From Hymenobacter edaphi (GTDB taxonomy: Bacteria; Bacteroidota; Bacteroidia; Cytophagales; Hymenobacteraceae): DNA of 64,000 nucleotides. Position numbers and translations under genes: made by a program. The DNA is taken from positions 62,001-126,000 of the forward strand of contig NZ_QHKM01000003.1 of the NCBI RefSeq assembly GCF_003258365.1, written 5' to 3'. The notes beneath the pieces were generated by a model. That model saw only the letters and a program-made list of their open reading frames with translations. It ran no database searches and was not told where the DNA came from. This document shows positions 28,644-36,696 of the stretch, in pieces (the first letter of the stretch is position 1; each line of letters opens with the position of its first letter).

Positions 28644-30041
28644 CTACTTCCGCTGGTCGGTGTCGCGGTTGAGCTGGTAGCTGAGGACCAGCGCGGCGCT
28701 GAGGGTGCGGGCCGTATAGCTGTGCCCGAGGCTGTAAACCTGGCCGGCTGGGTTCTGCAGCGCGGCCACCACCAGCGGGTCGTAGTAATGCTGCTTGCCG
28801 TAGATGCGACCGGTGAGCAGGGCCGTCAGCCGCTGGCGCCGGATGCCGACTTCCAGGTACGGCATTTTGGTGCGGGCAAAGCCCAGCTGGAAGGGCTGCT
28901 CGGTAAGCACCGCCACGCCCCCGGTGGCCAAACGCGTGGTGGCGGTGCCGGTGCCGTAGCGCAGCCGGGCGGCTTGCGCCCAGTACTGCGCAATTTCCGC
29001 CCCCGCCCCCGCCAGCAGCGTGTAGTGCGGGCCCACCGGCAACAGGCCGCGCAGGCCCACCTGCCACACGGCGGCGGTGGCCCGCCAATCCAGCGTTCCG
29101 CGCCACTGCGCCGAGCCGTCGGGCGCGGCCACTTCCACCTGGCGCCCGACCCGGTAGGCGTACAGCGCCGTGTGCGCGGCCAGGCGGCGGCCGCCGTCCA
29201 GCAAGTCGAAATACAGGCCCGGCTGCAGGTGCAGGCGCCCGTCGAGCTGCTGGCCGGCGAGGGTCTGGGCCTCCAGCCCCGGCGCACCCGCTGCCCGCAG
29301 ACGCATGGACGTGTAGCGCACGCCCAGCAGCGGCCCCACCTGCAGCTTCACGCGGCTGGCTTTGGGGGCTTCCACCTCGATGCGCCGGCCCGGCTGCCGA
29401 ACGGCCGAGCACTGCTGGTTGTAGGTCTGCACCACCCCGATGAGGTCGGTGGCGGTAAATTTTGCCTGGTTGGTGGCCGCTACGGCGGCGGCACAGTCGC
29501 CGAAATACAGCCCCAGTTGGCCCTGGTAGTTGTTGCCGTCGCGCAGGCTCACGACCCCGCCGTTGTTGTCGAGGTAGCGGCGCTCGGTCATTTCCAGGTA
29601 AGGCTGCTGCTCCCGCCGCACGAAGAAGTGCTGCACCTGCCCCCACACCACGCTCAGCAGCGTGGCCGGGCCCTCCACCAGCACATCCGCCAGCAGCGAG
29701 TCGGGCCGCTGCCGGATGACCAGGCCGTAGAACATCTGATTCGGGTTCTTGCTGGCCGAATAGTCGATGGGCAGCAGCTCGCGCCGCAGCAGGCGGCCCG
29801 AGGCCAGCTGCACGGCCCGCAGCTGCACCGCCCGGTACGAAACCACCGGGGCCGTGGCCGCCGGGCGGAAGCGCACCGCCTTGGGCGGGTCCGTCCAGAA
29901 GGCGTTTTCCACTTCGCCGCGCAGCGTATCGCCGCGGCCGAGCACCAGGTAGCCCGGTTCAAACACCTGGGCGCCGCACCTGCGGCCCAGCGGGGCCAGC
30001 AGCACCATCAATAACAATACGCGGGCGTACAAACCTGGCAT
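28644..30041 (-). CDS. Hypothetical exported protein, probable outer-membrane beta-barrel
   Basis: 465 residues from ATG 30041 (a TTG at 30050 would add three). The signal peptide ends RRCGAQ near residue 25. Residues 30-110 (GYLVLGRGDTLRGEVENAFW, PVVSYRAVQLRAVQL) form a short beta domain that is common at the N-terminus of Hymenobacter/Cytophagales hypothetical outer-membrane proteins. The C-terminal half is rich in alternating strands with GPLLGVRYTSMRLR and GLRGLLPVGPHYTLLAGAGAEI and ends near SAALVLSYQLNRDTDQRK. No enzyme motif is recognised. It is on the same strand as the PAP2 gene, 75 bp downstream of it, and may share its transcript. Confidence 0.65.
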   Translation of the reverse strand: MPGLYARVLLLMVLLAPLGRRCGAQVFEPGYLVLGRGDTLRGEVENAFWTDPPKAVRFRPAATAPVVSYRAVQLRAVQLASGRLLRRELLPIDYSASKNPNQMFYGLVIRQRPDSLLADVLVEGPATLLSVVWGQVQHFFVRREQQPYLEMTERRYLDNNGGVVSLRDGNNYQGQLGLYFGDCAAAVAATNQAKFTATDLIGVVQTYNQQCSAVRQPGRRIEVEAPKASRVKLQVGPLLGVRYTSMRLRAAGAPGLEAQTLAGQQLDGRLHLQPGLYFDLLDGGRRLAAHTALYAYRVGRQVEVAAPDGSAQWRGTLDWRATAAVWQVGLRGLLPVGPHYTLLAGAGAEIAQYWAQAARLRYGTGTATTRLATGGVAVLTEQPFQLGFARTKMPYLEVGIRRQRLTALLTGRIYGKQHYYDPLVVAALQNPAGQVYSLGHSYTARTLSAALVLSYQLNRDTDQRK

Positions 30042-30116
30042 AAACGACAACGGTAGCGGAATTAAAGAGCTCCAAATGTAGCATCTCGCTCCGCCAAGGC
30101 CGCCGTTTCGGGCCGG

Positions 30117-30947
30117 CTACAGCTGCTTGCTCAGCAGAAAGCCGCTGTACGCGTAGCCGTTCGCGTTCAGGCCCTGCAGCGGCACCACCGACATGCTGCC
30201 GCCCTTGGTCTTGTGCAGCTGCGGCACCAGAATGCCCGACAGCGCCCCGACGGAGTAGCCCACGATGTTGTCGGAGAGGAAGTGCTTGCCGGCCTGTATG
30301 CGGTTGTAGGCCACGGCTGCCGGCACCAGCGCGGCGGCCGTCCACACGTAGGGCTGGGCCGGCGAGTCGGGGTTGAAGTCGTGGAACACCTTGGCCGCGA
30401 AGAACGTGGCCGCGGCCGTGTGCCCGGTGTGCCCGGCGAAAAACGAGTTGGTGGCAATCTTGCTGCCGCGCTTATTGGCCGGCCCTTTGTCGCCGTACAC
30501 GAACGGGCGGTAGCGGTAGACGCTGCCCGCCGTCAGGGTAAACCCCGCGTCCGACAGGGCCAGCGTCTGCACGTACAGGCCGAGCACCTGCCCGTAGCGC
30601 CCGCGCACGTTGTCGTTCAGCGCCAGCAGGCCCGGCGCGATGAGCAGGGTGGGGTAGCACAGCAGGTCGCTGGCCAGCTGGGCGTTGTCGCTGTACTTGC
30701 CCGCCGCCCACCGGTCAAATTTGGGAATGTCGTTTTTGTCGAGGGCGGCCAGCTCGGTTTCGCTCAGCCCGCTCTTCTGCTGAATCAGGTACAGCCCGGT
30801 GCCCGCCCCGGCGCCGAGGGCCAGGGTAATGGGGAAGTCGACGGCAAAACGGGTGCGGTAGGGCGAAGGGGCCTGCTGGGCCTGGGCCGCGGGAGCCAGC
30901 GTGGTCAGCAGCGTACCGGCGAAAAGGAGGGCGGAGGTGTGGTTCAT
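30117..30947 (-). CDS. PAP2-superfamily phosphatase, exported
   Basis: 276 residues. Signal peptide 1-23 (ending AAQA). The PAP2 (type 2 phosphatidic acid phosphatase) signature is seen as GHTGHTAAATFFAAKV (domain 2, with the first catalytic His) and AYNRIQAGKHFLSDNIVGY (domain 3, with RxxxGxHxxxD). An earlier KRGSKIATNSFF segment precedes domain 2. The family dephosphorylates lipid phosphates such as undecaprenyl pyrophosphate or phosphatidic acid at the periplasmic face. The protein is rather periplasmic than a classic six-helix membrane enzyme, as is common in Bacteroidota. Substrate not determinable. Confidence 0.85.
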   Translation of the reverse strand: MNHTSALLFAGTLLTTLAPAAQAQQAPSPYRTRFAVDFPITLALGAGAGTGLYLIQQKSGLSETELAALDKNDIPKFDRWAAGKYSDNAQLASDLLCYPTLLIAPGLLALNDNVRGRYGQVLGLYVQTLALSDAGFTLTAGSVYRYRPFVYGDKGPANKRGSKIATNSFFAGHTGHTAAATFFAAKVFHDFNPDSPAQPYVWTAAALVPAAVAYNRIQAGKHFLSDNIVGYSVGALSGILVPQLHKTKGGSMSVVPLQGLNANGYAYSGFLLSKQL

Positions 30948-31111
30948 GGCAAAATCCTAAGGCTCCTACAACGGCAGAGCTTGCGTGCGGGTTGACGTCG
31001 GCCGGCCGACGCGCGCGGCTGCGGTTGGTAAGCAGCCAAATTCCGGGCCGGCAGGACGCGGAAAACCCGCTGCAAGCCTTGGGCAAAACAGACAACTGAT
31101 AAGTAAAATCG

Positions 31112-31119
31112 TAGCTTTG
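31112..31119 (+). promoter_or_regulatory. Probable -7 box of the metK promoter
   Basis: TAGCTTTG matches the Bacteroidota -7 consensus TAnnTTTG, 76 bp before the metK start. No good TTTG lies at the usual 19-base spacing, so the -33 element is weak. Confidence 0.5.
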
Positions 31120-31194
31120 TGCCCTATCCGCCACCGCTCTGCCGGGGCGTTCGGCGGGTACTGGGTTTCCGTAAACCGGCCCTAATTCAGCGCA

Positions 31195-32460
31195 ATGCCC
31201 TATCTGTTTACTTCCGAATCGGTTTCGGAAGGCCACCCCGACAAAGTCGCCGACCAGATTTCCGACGCCATCCTCGACGAGTACCTGCGTCAGGACCCCG
31301 CGGCGAAGGTCGCCTGCGAAACCCTGGTAACCACCGACTTCGCTATGGTCGCCGGGGAAATCAAATCGACGGCCCACGTCGAGGCCGAGCCCATCATCCG
31401 CGAGGTTATCCGCCGCATCGGCTACAACAAGCCCGAATACCTCTTCAACGCCGACACCTGCGAGGTGATGAACCGCCTGCACGAGCAGTCGGCCGACATC
31501 AACCAGGGCGTGGAGCGCGCCAAGCCCGAGGAGCAGGGCGCCGGCGACCAGGGCATGATGTTCGGTTACGCCACCCGCGAAACCGAAAACTACATGCCCC
31601 TGGCCCTCGACCTCTCGCACCGCCTGCTGCGCGAGCTGGCCGTCATCCGCCGCGAAGGCAAGGAAATGACCTACCTGCGCCCCGACGCCAAAAGCCAGGT
31701 CACCATCCGCTACGCCGACGACAACACGCCCGAGGCCATCGAAACCATCGTCGTCAGCACCCAGCACGACGACTTCGATGAGAACGAGCAGGTGATGCTC
31801 AAGCAGATCGAGCAGGACGTGAAGAACATCCTGATTCCGCGCGTGAAGGCCCAGCTCAGCCCCGAGGTGCAGCAGCTCTTCACCGACGACATCAAGTACC
31901 ACATCAACCCCACCGGCAAGTTCGTCATCGGCGGCCCCCACGGCGACTCCGGCCTCACCGGCCGCAAAATCATCGTGGATACCTACGGCGGCAAGGGTGC
32001 CCACGGCGGCGGCGCTTTCTCGGGCAAAGACTCTTCGAAAGTGGACCGCTCGGCCGCCTACGCCGCCCGCCACATTGCCAAAAACCTGGTAGCCGCCGGC
32101 GTGGCCGATCAGGCCCTGGTGCAAGTGGCCTACGCCATCGGCGTGGCCGAGCCCGTGGGCTTGTTCGTGACGACCTATGGCACCACCCACGTGAGCAACG
32201 GCAACGGCCAGAAGCTCACCGACGGCCAGATTGCCGAGAAAGTACAGGGCCTGTTCGACCTGCGCCCTTACGCCATCGTGAAGCGCCTGGGCCTGCAGAA
32301 TCCCATCTTCGCCGAATCGGCCGCCTACGGCCACATGGGCCGCCAGCCCGGCCAGAAGGAAGTGAAAGGTGCCGACGGCTCGACCCGCACCGTCGAAACC
32401 TTCACCTGGGAAAAGCTCGACTACGTCGACCAGATCAAAAAGGCGTTCGGCCTGAACTAG
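31195..32460 (+). CDS. metK: S-adenosylmethionine synthase
   Basis: 421 residues, with full-length family architecture. It makes S-adenosylmethionine from ATP and methionine in the cytoplasm. Diagnostic motifs are the N-terminal LFTSESVSEGHPDKVADQIS, the GAGDQGMMFGYATRET loop (signature 1), and GGGAFSGKDSSKVDRSAAY (signature 2), with GPHGDSGLTGRKIIVDTYGG between them. The start MPYLFTSESV is right at the domain. The gene stands alone, followed by two palindromes and then the convergent hpf gene. Confidence 0.97.
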   Translation: MPYLFTSESVSEGHPDKVADQISDAILDEYLRQDPAAKVACETLVTTDFAMVAGEIKSTAHVEAEPIIREVIRRIGYNKPEYLFNADTCEVMNRLHEQSADINQGVERAKPEEQGAGDQGMMFGYATRETENYMPLALDLSHRLLRELAVIRREGKEMTYLRPDAKSQVTIRYADDNTPEAIETIVVSTQHDDFDENEQVMLKQIEQDVKNILIPRVKAQLSPEVQQLFTDDIKYHINPTGKFVIGGPHGDSGLTGRKIIVDTYGGKGAHGGGAFSGKDSSKVDRSAAYAARHIAKNLVAAGVADQALVQVAYAIGVAEPVGLFVTTYGTTHVSNGNGQKLTDGQIAEKVQGLFDLRPYAIVKRLGLQNPIFAESAAYGHMGRQPGQKEVKGADGSTRTVETFTWEKLDYVDQIKKAFGLN

Positions 32461-32465
32461 CCGAG

Positions 32466-32539
32466 TGGTGCCACGACTCAAAGTCGTGGCACCATCAAAT
32501 GCCAAACGGCGCCCGTTCCAGCTGGAACGGGCGCCGTTT
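32466..32539. terminator. Two hairpins between metK and hpf
   Basis: A 13-bp stem with a 3-base loop (32466-32478 with 32482-32494) is followed by an 18-bp perfect palindrome (32504-32539, centred on AGCT). They separate two convergent genes. T runs are short (TTT), so termination is inferred mainly from position. Confidence 0.65.
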
Positions 32540-32563
32540 GCGTTATCGGGAAGTCAGCGGGCC

Positions 32564-32863
32564 TCAGTGCGCTACCTGCTTTTCCTTATGACGGATGATT
32601 TGCTTTTTGAGCTGGTCGGCGGCCGCGTCGGCGGCGGCTTCGAAGCTGGCGGCGTCTTCCTGGCTGAACAGGGTGGTGCCCGGGACGAAGAGTTTGATTT
32701 CTACGGTTTTATTGTCAACGCCGTCGTTGTTGTTCAGGCGCATGATTACTTCGCCTTCCGTCACGCGGTCGTAAAACGTTTCCAATTTATCGAGGCGCTT
32801 CTGGATGAAGTCGAGCAACTTTTGATCGGCGGTGAAGTGCACCGATTGCATCTGTACTTTCAT
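32564..32863 (-). CDS. hpf: Ribosome hibernation-promoting factor / RaiA family
   Basis: 99 residues, the short form of the HPF/RaiA (S30AE) family, which binds the 30S decoding region and inactivates or dimerises ribosomes in stationary phase. Visible family features are the start MKVQMQSVHFTADQKLLDFI, the charged helix KRLDKLETFYDRVTEGEV, and a second helix AADAAADQLKKQIIRHKEK. ATG 32863 is used because the family begins with a beta strand right there. It lies 37 bp behind the tyrosine recombinase gene. The order rpsU - recombinase - hpf is conserved in Bacteroidota and links translation regulators. Confidence 0.92.
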   Translation of the reverse strand: MKVQMQSVHFTADQKLLDFIQKRLDKLETFYDRVTEGEVIMRLNNNDGVDNKTVEIKLFVPGTTLFSQEDAASFEAAADAAADQLKKQIIRHKEKQVAH

Positions 32864-32900
32864 CGGTCGTAGGGGTTTTGGAGTAAGACAAAAATGGAAC

Positions 32901-33788
32901 CTAGGCCTTTGGGTGGGCCTTTTCAAACACTGCTTTCAATTTGTCGATGCTCAGGTGCGTGTACACCTGCGTAGCCGCCAGATTCGCGTGGCCCAGCAGT
33001 TCCTTGATGGCGTTCAGATCGGCGCCCTTGCCCAGCAAATGCGTGGCGAAGGAATGGCGCAGCACGTGGGGGTGCTGCTGCCCGGGCGCCGAAGTAATCT
33101 GCCCGAGGTAATGCTTGACGGTGCGGTACACCAGCTGCGGATAAAGCGGCTTACCCTTATCCGTAACGAGCAGCGGCGCCGCGGCGTTGTCGGGCGCGCC
33201 GAACTCCTTGGCTTTCCGCTGCATATAGTTGTCGAGTACCCCGATCAGCGAGGGATTCAGCGGCACGATGCGCTGCTTGTTGCCCTTGCCCGTCACGCGC
33301 ACGGTGCGCCCGGGCAGGCTCACGTCCTGGTGCCCGATGCCGATAAGCTCCGAGAGGCGGATGCCGGTGCCGTAGAGCATTTCCAGCATCAGCTGGTCGC
33401 GCCCGCCCGCGAAGTCCGGCGTGAATTCAAACGAGTCGAGCAGGTGGTTCAGCGGCTCCTCGGGCACGAAGTCGGGCAGCTTCTTGCTGGTCTTGGGCGC
33501 GGTGATGCGCAGCATGGGGTTGCGCGTCACCTGGCCGGTGTGCAGCAAAAACTTGTAGTAGGAGCGCAGGCAGGCAATCTTGCGGTTCACGGTGCGTGGG
33601 TCGCGCTTTTGCTCCATCAACGTCACAATCCACGAGCGGATGAGCGTGTGGTCGGCCTCGGCCGGGTTGCTTAGCTCGTAGGTGGCCAATAGGTAGTCGC
33701 CGAACTGCCGCAGATCGGTTTCATACGAGAGAATGGTGTGCGGGGAGTAGCGGCGCTCGAAGCGCAGGTAGTCGATGAAAGCTTCCAT
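32901..33788 (-). CDS. Tyrosine recombinase, XerC/XerD type
   Basis: 295 residues, with a SAM-like N-terminal DNA-binding domain (1-85) and a C-terminal catalytic domain. All catalytic residues are present: Arg144 (GTGIRLSEL), Lys168 (VTGKGNKQR), His241 and Arg244 (HPHVLRHSFATHLL), His267 (LLGHANL) and the nucleophile Tyr276 (TQVYTH). The length and position between rpsU and hpf identify it as the chromosomal Xer recombinase that resolves chromosome dimers, and not a mobile-element integrase. Whether it is the XerC or the XerD homologue cannot be told here. ATG 33788 starts the domain. Confidence 0.93.
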   Translation of the reverse strand: MEAFIDYLRFERRYSPHTILSYETDLRQFGDYLLATYELSNPAEADHTLIRSWIVTLMEQKRDPRTVNRKIACLRSYYKFLLHTGQVTRNPMLRITAPKTSKKLPDFVPEEPLNHLLDSFEFTPDFAGGRDQLMLEMLYGTGIRLSELIGIGHQDVSLPGRTVRVTGKGNKQRIVPLNPSLIGVLDNYMQRKAKEFGAPDNAAAPLLVTDKGKPLYPQLVYRTVKHYLGQITSAPGQQHPHVLRHSFATHLLGKGADLNAIKELLGHANLAATQVYTHLSIDKLKAVFEKAHPKA

Positions 33789-33855
33789 GCAAGGGAAGCC
33801 GCGGTGGCGGCGGGTGGATAGCCAATGTAGGAAACCCCGCCGACAATCAAAACAT

Positions 33856-33901
33856 AAAAAAAACGACCAGCCAGCCCATACGAAATGGGCTGGCTGGTCG
33901 T
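33856..33901 (-). terminator. Intrinsic terminator downstream of rpsU
   Basis: ACGACCAGCCAGCCCAT (33863-33879) pairs with 33885-33901 around a 5-base loop and is followed on the minus strand by eight T. It lies 53 bp past rpsU and would partly separate rpsU from the recombinase gene. Confidence 0.87.
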
Positions 33902-33953
33902 GAAGCTGGTAGCGGGCTGAGCCTAAGCTCGCTCGCCTATCGGCGGGGCAGAA

Positions 33954-34145
33954 CTAGTCCTGCTGGCCGTACATCGCCTGCTTGTAGGCAGCCTTGATCT
34001 TCTGCTTGCGCTTCGTAATCGAAGGCTTCTGGAAGAACGTGCGGCGGCGCAGCTCTTTCAGCACGCCCGTGCGCTCGAATTTCTTTTTGAAACGTTTCAG
34101 CGCGCGGTCAACCGACTCGTTCTCCTTGATTTGGACGATGAGCAT
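33954..34145 (-). CDS. rpsU: 30S ribosomal protein S21
   Basis: 63 residues, a full-length S21 (family 58-70 residues) of the small ribosomal subunit. It begins MLIVQIKENESVDRALKRFKKKFER, with the typical basic helix continuing to RRRTFFQKPSITKRKQKIKAA. ATG 34145 is the first methionine of the S21 domain; longer in-frame starts would add non-homologous residues. A strong -7 box (34183-34190) lies 38 bp upstream. First gene of the rpsU - recombinase - hpf cluster. Confidence 0.96.
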   Translation of the reverse strand: MLIVQIKENESVDRALKRFKKKFERTGVLKELRRRTFFQKPSITKRKQKIKAAYKQAMYGQQD

Positions 34146-34182
34146 AAAAAAGAAAGCGTGAGTTTCTGAGTTTTGAGGGCCG

Positions 34183-34190
34183 CAAAGATA
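34183..34190 (-). promoter_or_regulatory. -7 box of the rpsU promoter
   Basis: On the minus strand TATCTTTG is an exact match to the Bacteroidota -7 consensus TAnnTTTG. The leader would be about 30-35 bases. The -33 element is less clear. Confidence 0.7.
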
Positions 34191-34304
34191 GCCAGAGATT
34201 TTGACGAATGCACGGCTTGCGTCGTTTTTTTCGCTGCAACCACTTGGCAACCTGCCCAAAATGGCGTACGCGGCCGGGTAGCCGGGCTTTGGCCCGCGCC
34301 ATTG

Positions 34305-34347
34305 GCGGGCGGCTGAGGCAGCGGCAATGGCCGCCTCAGCCGCCCGC
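34305..34347 (-). terminator. Hairpin after the acyl-CoA dehydrogenase gene
   Basis: GCGGGCGGCTGAGGC (34305-34319) pairs perfectly with 34333-34347. It is 9 bp past the stop at 34356. No clear T run follows, so it may be a Rho-independent terminator of the strong-stem type. Confidence 0.6.
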
Positions 34348-34355
34348 CGGGAGCA

Positions 34356-35495
34356 TTATTTCAGAATGGTGCGGGCAATAACCAGCTTCTGAATCTCCGA
34401 GGTGCCCTCGCCGATGGTGCACAGCTTGGAGTCGCGGTAGAACTTCTCGGCCGGGTAGTCCTTGGTGTAGCCGTAGCCGCCGAAGATCTGCACGCCCTCG
34501 TTGGCCACGCGCACGCACACTTCCGAGGCGTAGAGCTTGGCCATGGCCGACTCGCGGTTCACGTTCAGGCCCTGGTCCTTCATATCGGCGGCGCGGTAGG
34601 TCAGCAGCGAGGCGGCTTCGATTTCGGTAGCCATGTCGGCCAGCTTGAAGCTGATGCCCTGGAAGTTGCTGATGGGCTGATTGAATTGGTGCCGCTCCTT
34701 GGAATACTGCAGCGCCGCCTCGAAAGCCCCCTGCGCAATGCCCAGCGACAGCGCCGCGATGCTGATGCGGCCGCCGTCGAGCACCTTCAGCGCCTGCACG
34801 AACCCGTCGCCGACCTGGCCGATAACGTTTTCCTTGGGCACGCGGCAGTCGGTGAAAATCAGCTCGGTGGTTTCCGAGGCGCGCATGCCTAGCTTGTCTT
34901 CCTTGCGGCCGGCCGCGAAGCCCGGCGTGCCGCGCTCGATAATAAAGGCCGTCATGGCGCGGGAGTCGCCGACTTCGCCGGTGCGGGCAATGACCACGGC
35001 CACGTTGCCCGACTTGCCGTGGGTGATAAAGTTCTTGGCGCCGTTGAGCACGTAATGGTCGCCGTCGAGCACGGCGGTGGTGCGCATGTTGCCCGCGTCG
35101 GAGCCGGTGTTGGGCTCGGTCAGGCCCCAGGCGCCGATCCACTCGCCCGAAGCCAGCTTGGGCAGGTACTTGGCTTTCTGCTCCTCGGAGGCGTGTTGCA
35201 GAATGTGCCCGGTGCACAGCGAGTTGTGGGCCGCCATCGAGAGGCCGATGCTCGGATCAATTTTCGACAGCTCGGCAATGGCCGTGACGTATTCCACGTA
35301 GCCAAACCCGGCGCCGCCGTATTCGGCCGGCACCAGCACGCCCATCAGGCCCAGCTCACCCAGCTTGTGAAACACCTCGGCCGGAAATTCCTGGGTGTCG
35401 TCCCATTCCCGCATGCGGGGCTTGATGTGGGCGGCACCGAAGTCGCGCACCATCTGGGCAATCATCGTCTGATTTTCAGTAGCTACCAGTTCCAT
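34356..35495 (-). CDS. Acyl-CoA dehydrogenase
   Basis: 379 residues, full length for the family. FAD-dependent alpha,beta-dehydrogenation of acyl-CoA in fatty-acid or branched-chain amino-acid breakdown. Motifs: [12 protein letters not shown] (signature 1, residues ~130), [11 protein letters not shown], the [10 protein letters not shown] strand, and the C-terminal [19 protein letters not shown] (signature 2). The catalytic glutamate is most likely Glu363 in [10 protein letters not shown], the position of Glu376 in medium-chain enzyme. Closest in layout to short-chain/isovaleryl/butyryl-CoA types. ATG 35495 is the start of the conserved N-terminus; the frame runs further upstream only as non-conserved sequence. 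Confidence 0.95.
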   Translation of the reverse strand: MELVATENQTMIAQMVRDFGAAHIKPRMREWDDTQEFPAEVFHKLGELGLMGVLVPAEYGGAGFGYVEYVTAIAELSKIDPSIGLSMAAHNSLCTGHILQHASEEQKAKYLPKLASGEWIGAWGLTEPNTGSDAGNMRTTAVLDGDHYVLNGAKNFITHGKSGNVAVVIARTGEVGDSRAMTAFIIERGTPGFAAGRKEDKLGMRASETTELIFTDCRVPKENVIGQVGDGFVQALKVLDGGRISIAALSLGIAQGAFEAALQYSKERHQFNQPISNFQGISFKLADMATEIEAASLLTYRAADMKDQGLNVNRESAMAKLYASEVCVRVANEGVQIFGGYGYTKDYPAEKFYRDSKLCTIGEGTSEIQKLVIARTILK

Positions 35496-35616
35496 GGCAG
35501 TAAAAGGGGTTGGTGGGAATGAGGGGAAGAGCAGAACGAGAAAAACAAACGCTCGTTTGGGTTCGGCTAAGGTACGGATTTTGGCGGCTGCCCGGCACTG
35601 CCCGACCAGACCCAAT

Positions 35617-35647
35617 TTTGAAAGCGCCCACGGATTGAGTTACTTTG
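35617..35647 (+). promoter_or_regulatory. Promoter of the polysaccharide export cluster
   Basis: TTTG (35617-35620), 19 bases, then TTACTTTG (35640-35647), close to the Bacteroidota consensus TTTG-N19-TAnnTTTG. Predicted start of transcription is about 80 bp before the export lipoprotein gene. Confidence 0.7.
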
Positions 35648-35730
35648 AAGGTTTTTTAAGCGTTCTGACCTTGCCGAACCGTACTCCGTTGCGGTCCGTT
35701 TCTCCTTTCTTTCGGCTTATTCTAGCCTGC

Positions 35731-36648
35731 ATGCACCCATCCGCTTCCCATTGCCTGCGTCAGCTCTGGCTCCCGTGCCTATTCCTCGTTTTGGGCTTTT
35801 CCTCCTGCACCAATCGGGTTTACAACCAGCGGGTTATGTTTCGAACGGGCGAGGATGGGCAAATGGATACGACCAAGGTGCGCCGGGCCGTAAACCGGGC
35901 GAACCGGAACTATACCATCCAGAACAACGATTTACTGGCCGTGCGGGTGTATACCAATAACGGTGAGCGAATTATCGATCCAAACGGGGAGCTGCGCTTC
36001 GGCAGTCCGGCCGGGCTGCTCTCCACCGGTGCCAACGGCAGCCGGACGCTGAGCAATGTGGGCGGGCAGGGCGGTGGTGGCGGCACGACCTCCTCGTCGG
36101 CCGGCGAATCGGAGTTTCTGGTGCAGACCGACGGGTACGTGAAGCTGCCGCTCGTCAGCCGCGTGCGGCTGCAGGGCCTGACGCTGCTCCAGGCCGACAG
36201 CCTCTTGCAGGTGCGCTACAGCGAATTTTACAAGGGTGTATTCGTGGCCACGCGGGTGACGAATAACCGCGTCATCGTGCTGGGCTCGCCCGGCGGCAAA
36301 ATCGTGCCGCTCGTCAACGACAACATGAACCTGCTGGAAGTGCTGGCCGCCGCCGGTGGGGTCGACGGAGCCGCTGGTGGAACACTGTACCGCTCGGGTG
36401 GCAAGGTGTCCAACATTCGTATTATCCGGGGCGACCTGAAAAATCCGCAGGTGGAGCAGGTGGACCTAACCACCATTGCCGGGATGCGCCGCGCCAACCT
36501 GCAGATGGAGCCCAACGACATCGTCTACATCGAACCCGTGCGCCGTCCGTTCTACGACGCCCTTACCGACGCTGCCCCCGTATTGGGTTTAGCAGGCTTG
36601 GTACTGAATACAGCTGCCATTCTCATTACCATCTTCCGCTTCAACTAG
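35731..36648 (+). CDS. Polysaccharide export lipoprotein (Wza/OPX-like)
   Basis: 305 residues from ATG 35731. A lipoprotein signal with lipobox cysteine (LFLVLGFSSC, Cys about residue 29) precedes a polysaccharide export (Poly_export, PES) domain (about residues 65-150; YTIQNNDLLAVRVYTNN, then VQTDGYVKLPLVSRVRLQG) and SLBB-like repeats (VIVLGSPGGKIVPLVNDNMNLLEVLAAAGG). The C-terminus has one transmembrane stretch (VLGLAGLVLNTAAILITIFRF). This outer-membrane channel family works with the tyrosine autokinase encoded 48 bp downstream to export capsule or exopolysaccharide. A Gly/Ser-rich insert (about 110-125) is unusual. Confidence 0.9.
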   Translation: MHPSASHCLRQLWLPCLFLVLGFSSCTNRVYNQRVMFRTGEDGQMDTTKVRRAVNRANRNYTIQNNDLLAVRVYTNNGERIIDPNGELRFGSPAGLLSTGANGSRTLSNVGGQGGGGGTTSSSAGESEFLVQTDGYVKLPLVSRVRLQGLTLLQADSLLQVRYSEFYKGVFVATRVTNNRVIVLGSPGGKIVPLVNDNMNLLEVLAAAGGVDGAAGGTLYRSGGKVSNIRIIRGDLKNPQVEQVDLTTIAGMRRANLQMEPNDIVYIEPVRRPFYDALTDAAPVLGLAGLVLNTAAILITIFRFN

Positions 36649-36696
36649 CTGAGCCGCGCGGAAGCATTCCTCTCTTGCATCGCATACCTGACCTAA

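Noticed and set aside
30948-31194. SAM-responsive riboswitch before metK
   Set aside because: I looked for conserved SAM aptamer elements in the leader and saw none; only a -7 promoter box is supported.
32901-33788. Integrase of a mobile element
   Set aside because: The tyrosine recombinase sits in the conserved rpsU - hpf neighbourhood and has the length and motifs of housekeeping Xer proteins; no attachment site or cargo is visible.
34336-35217. A second long minus-strand frame (293 residues) inside the acyl-CoA dehydrogenase gene
   Set aside because: It is a frame-shifted shadow rich in Arg/His/Gly; the dehydrogenase frame carries all catalytic motifs.
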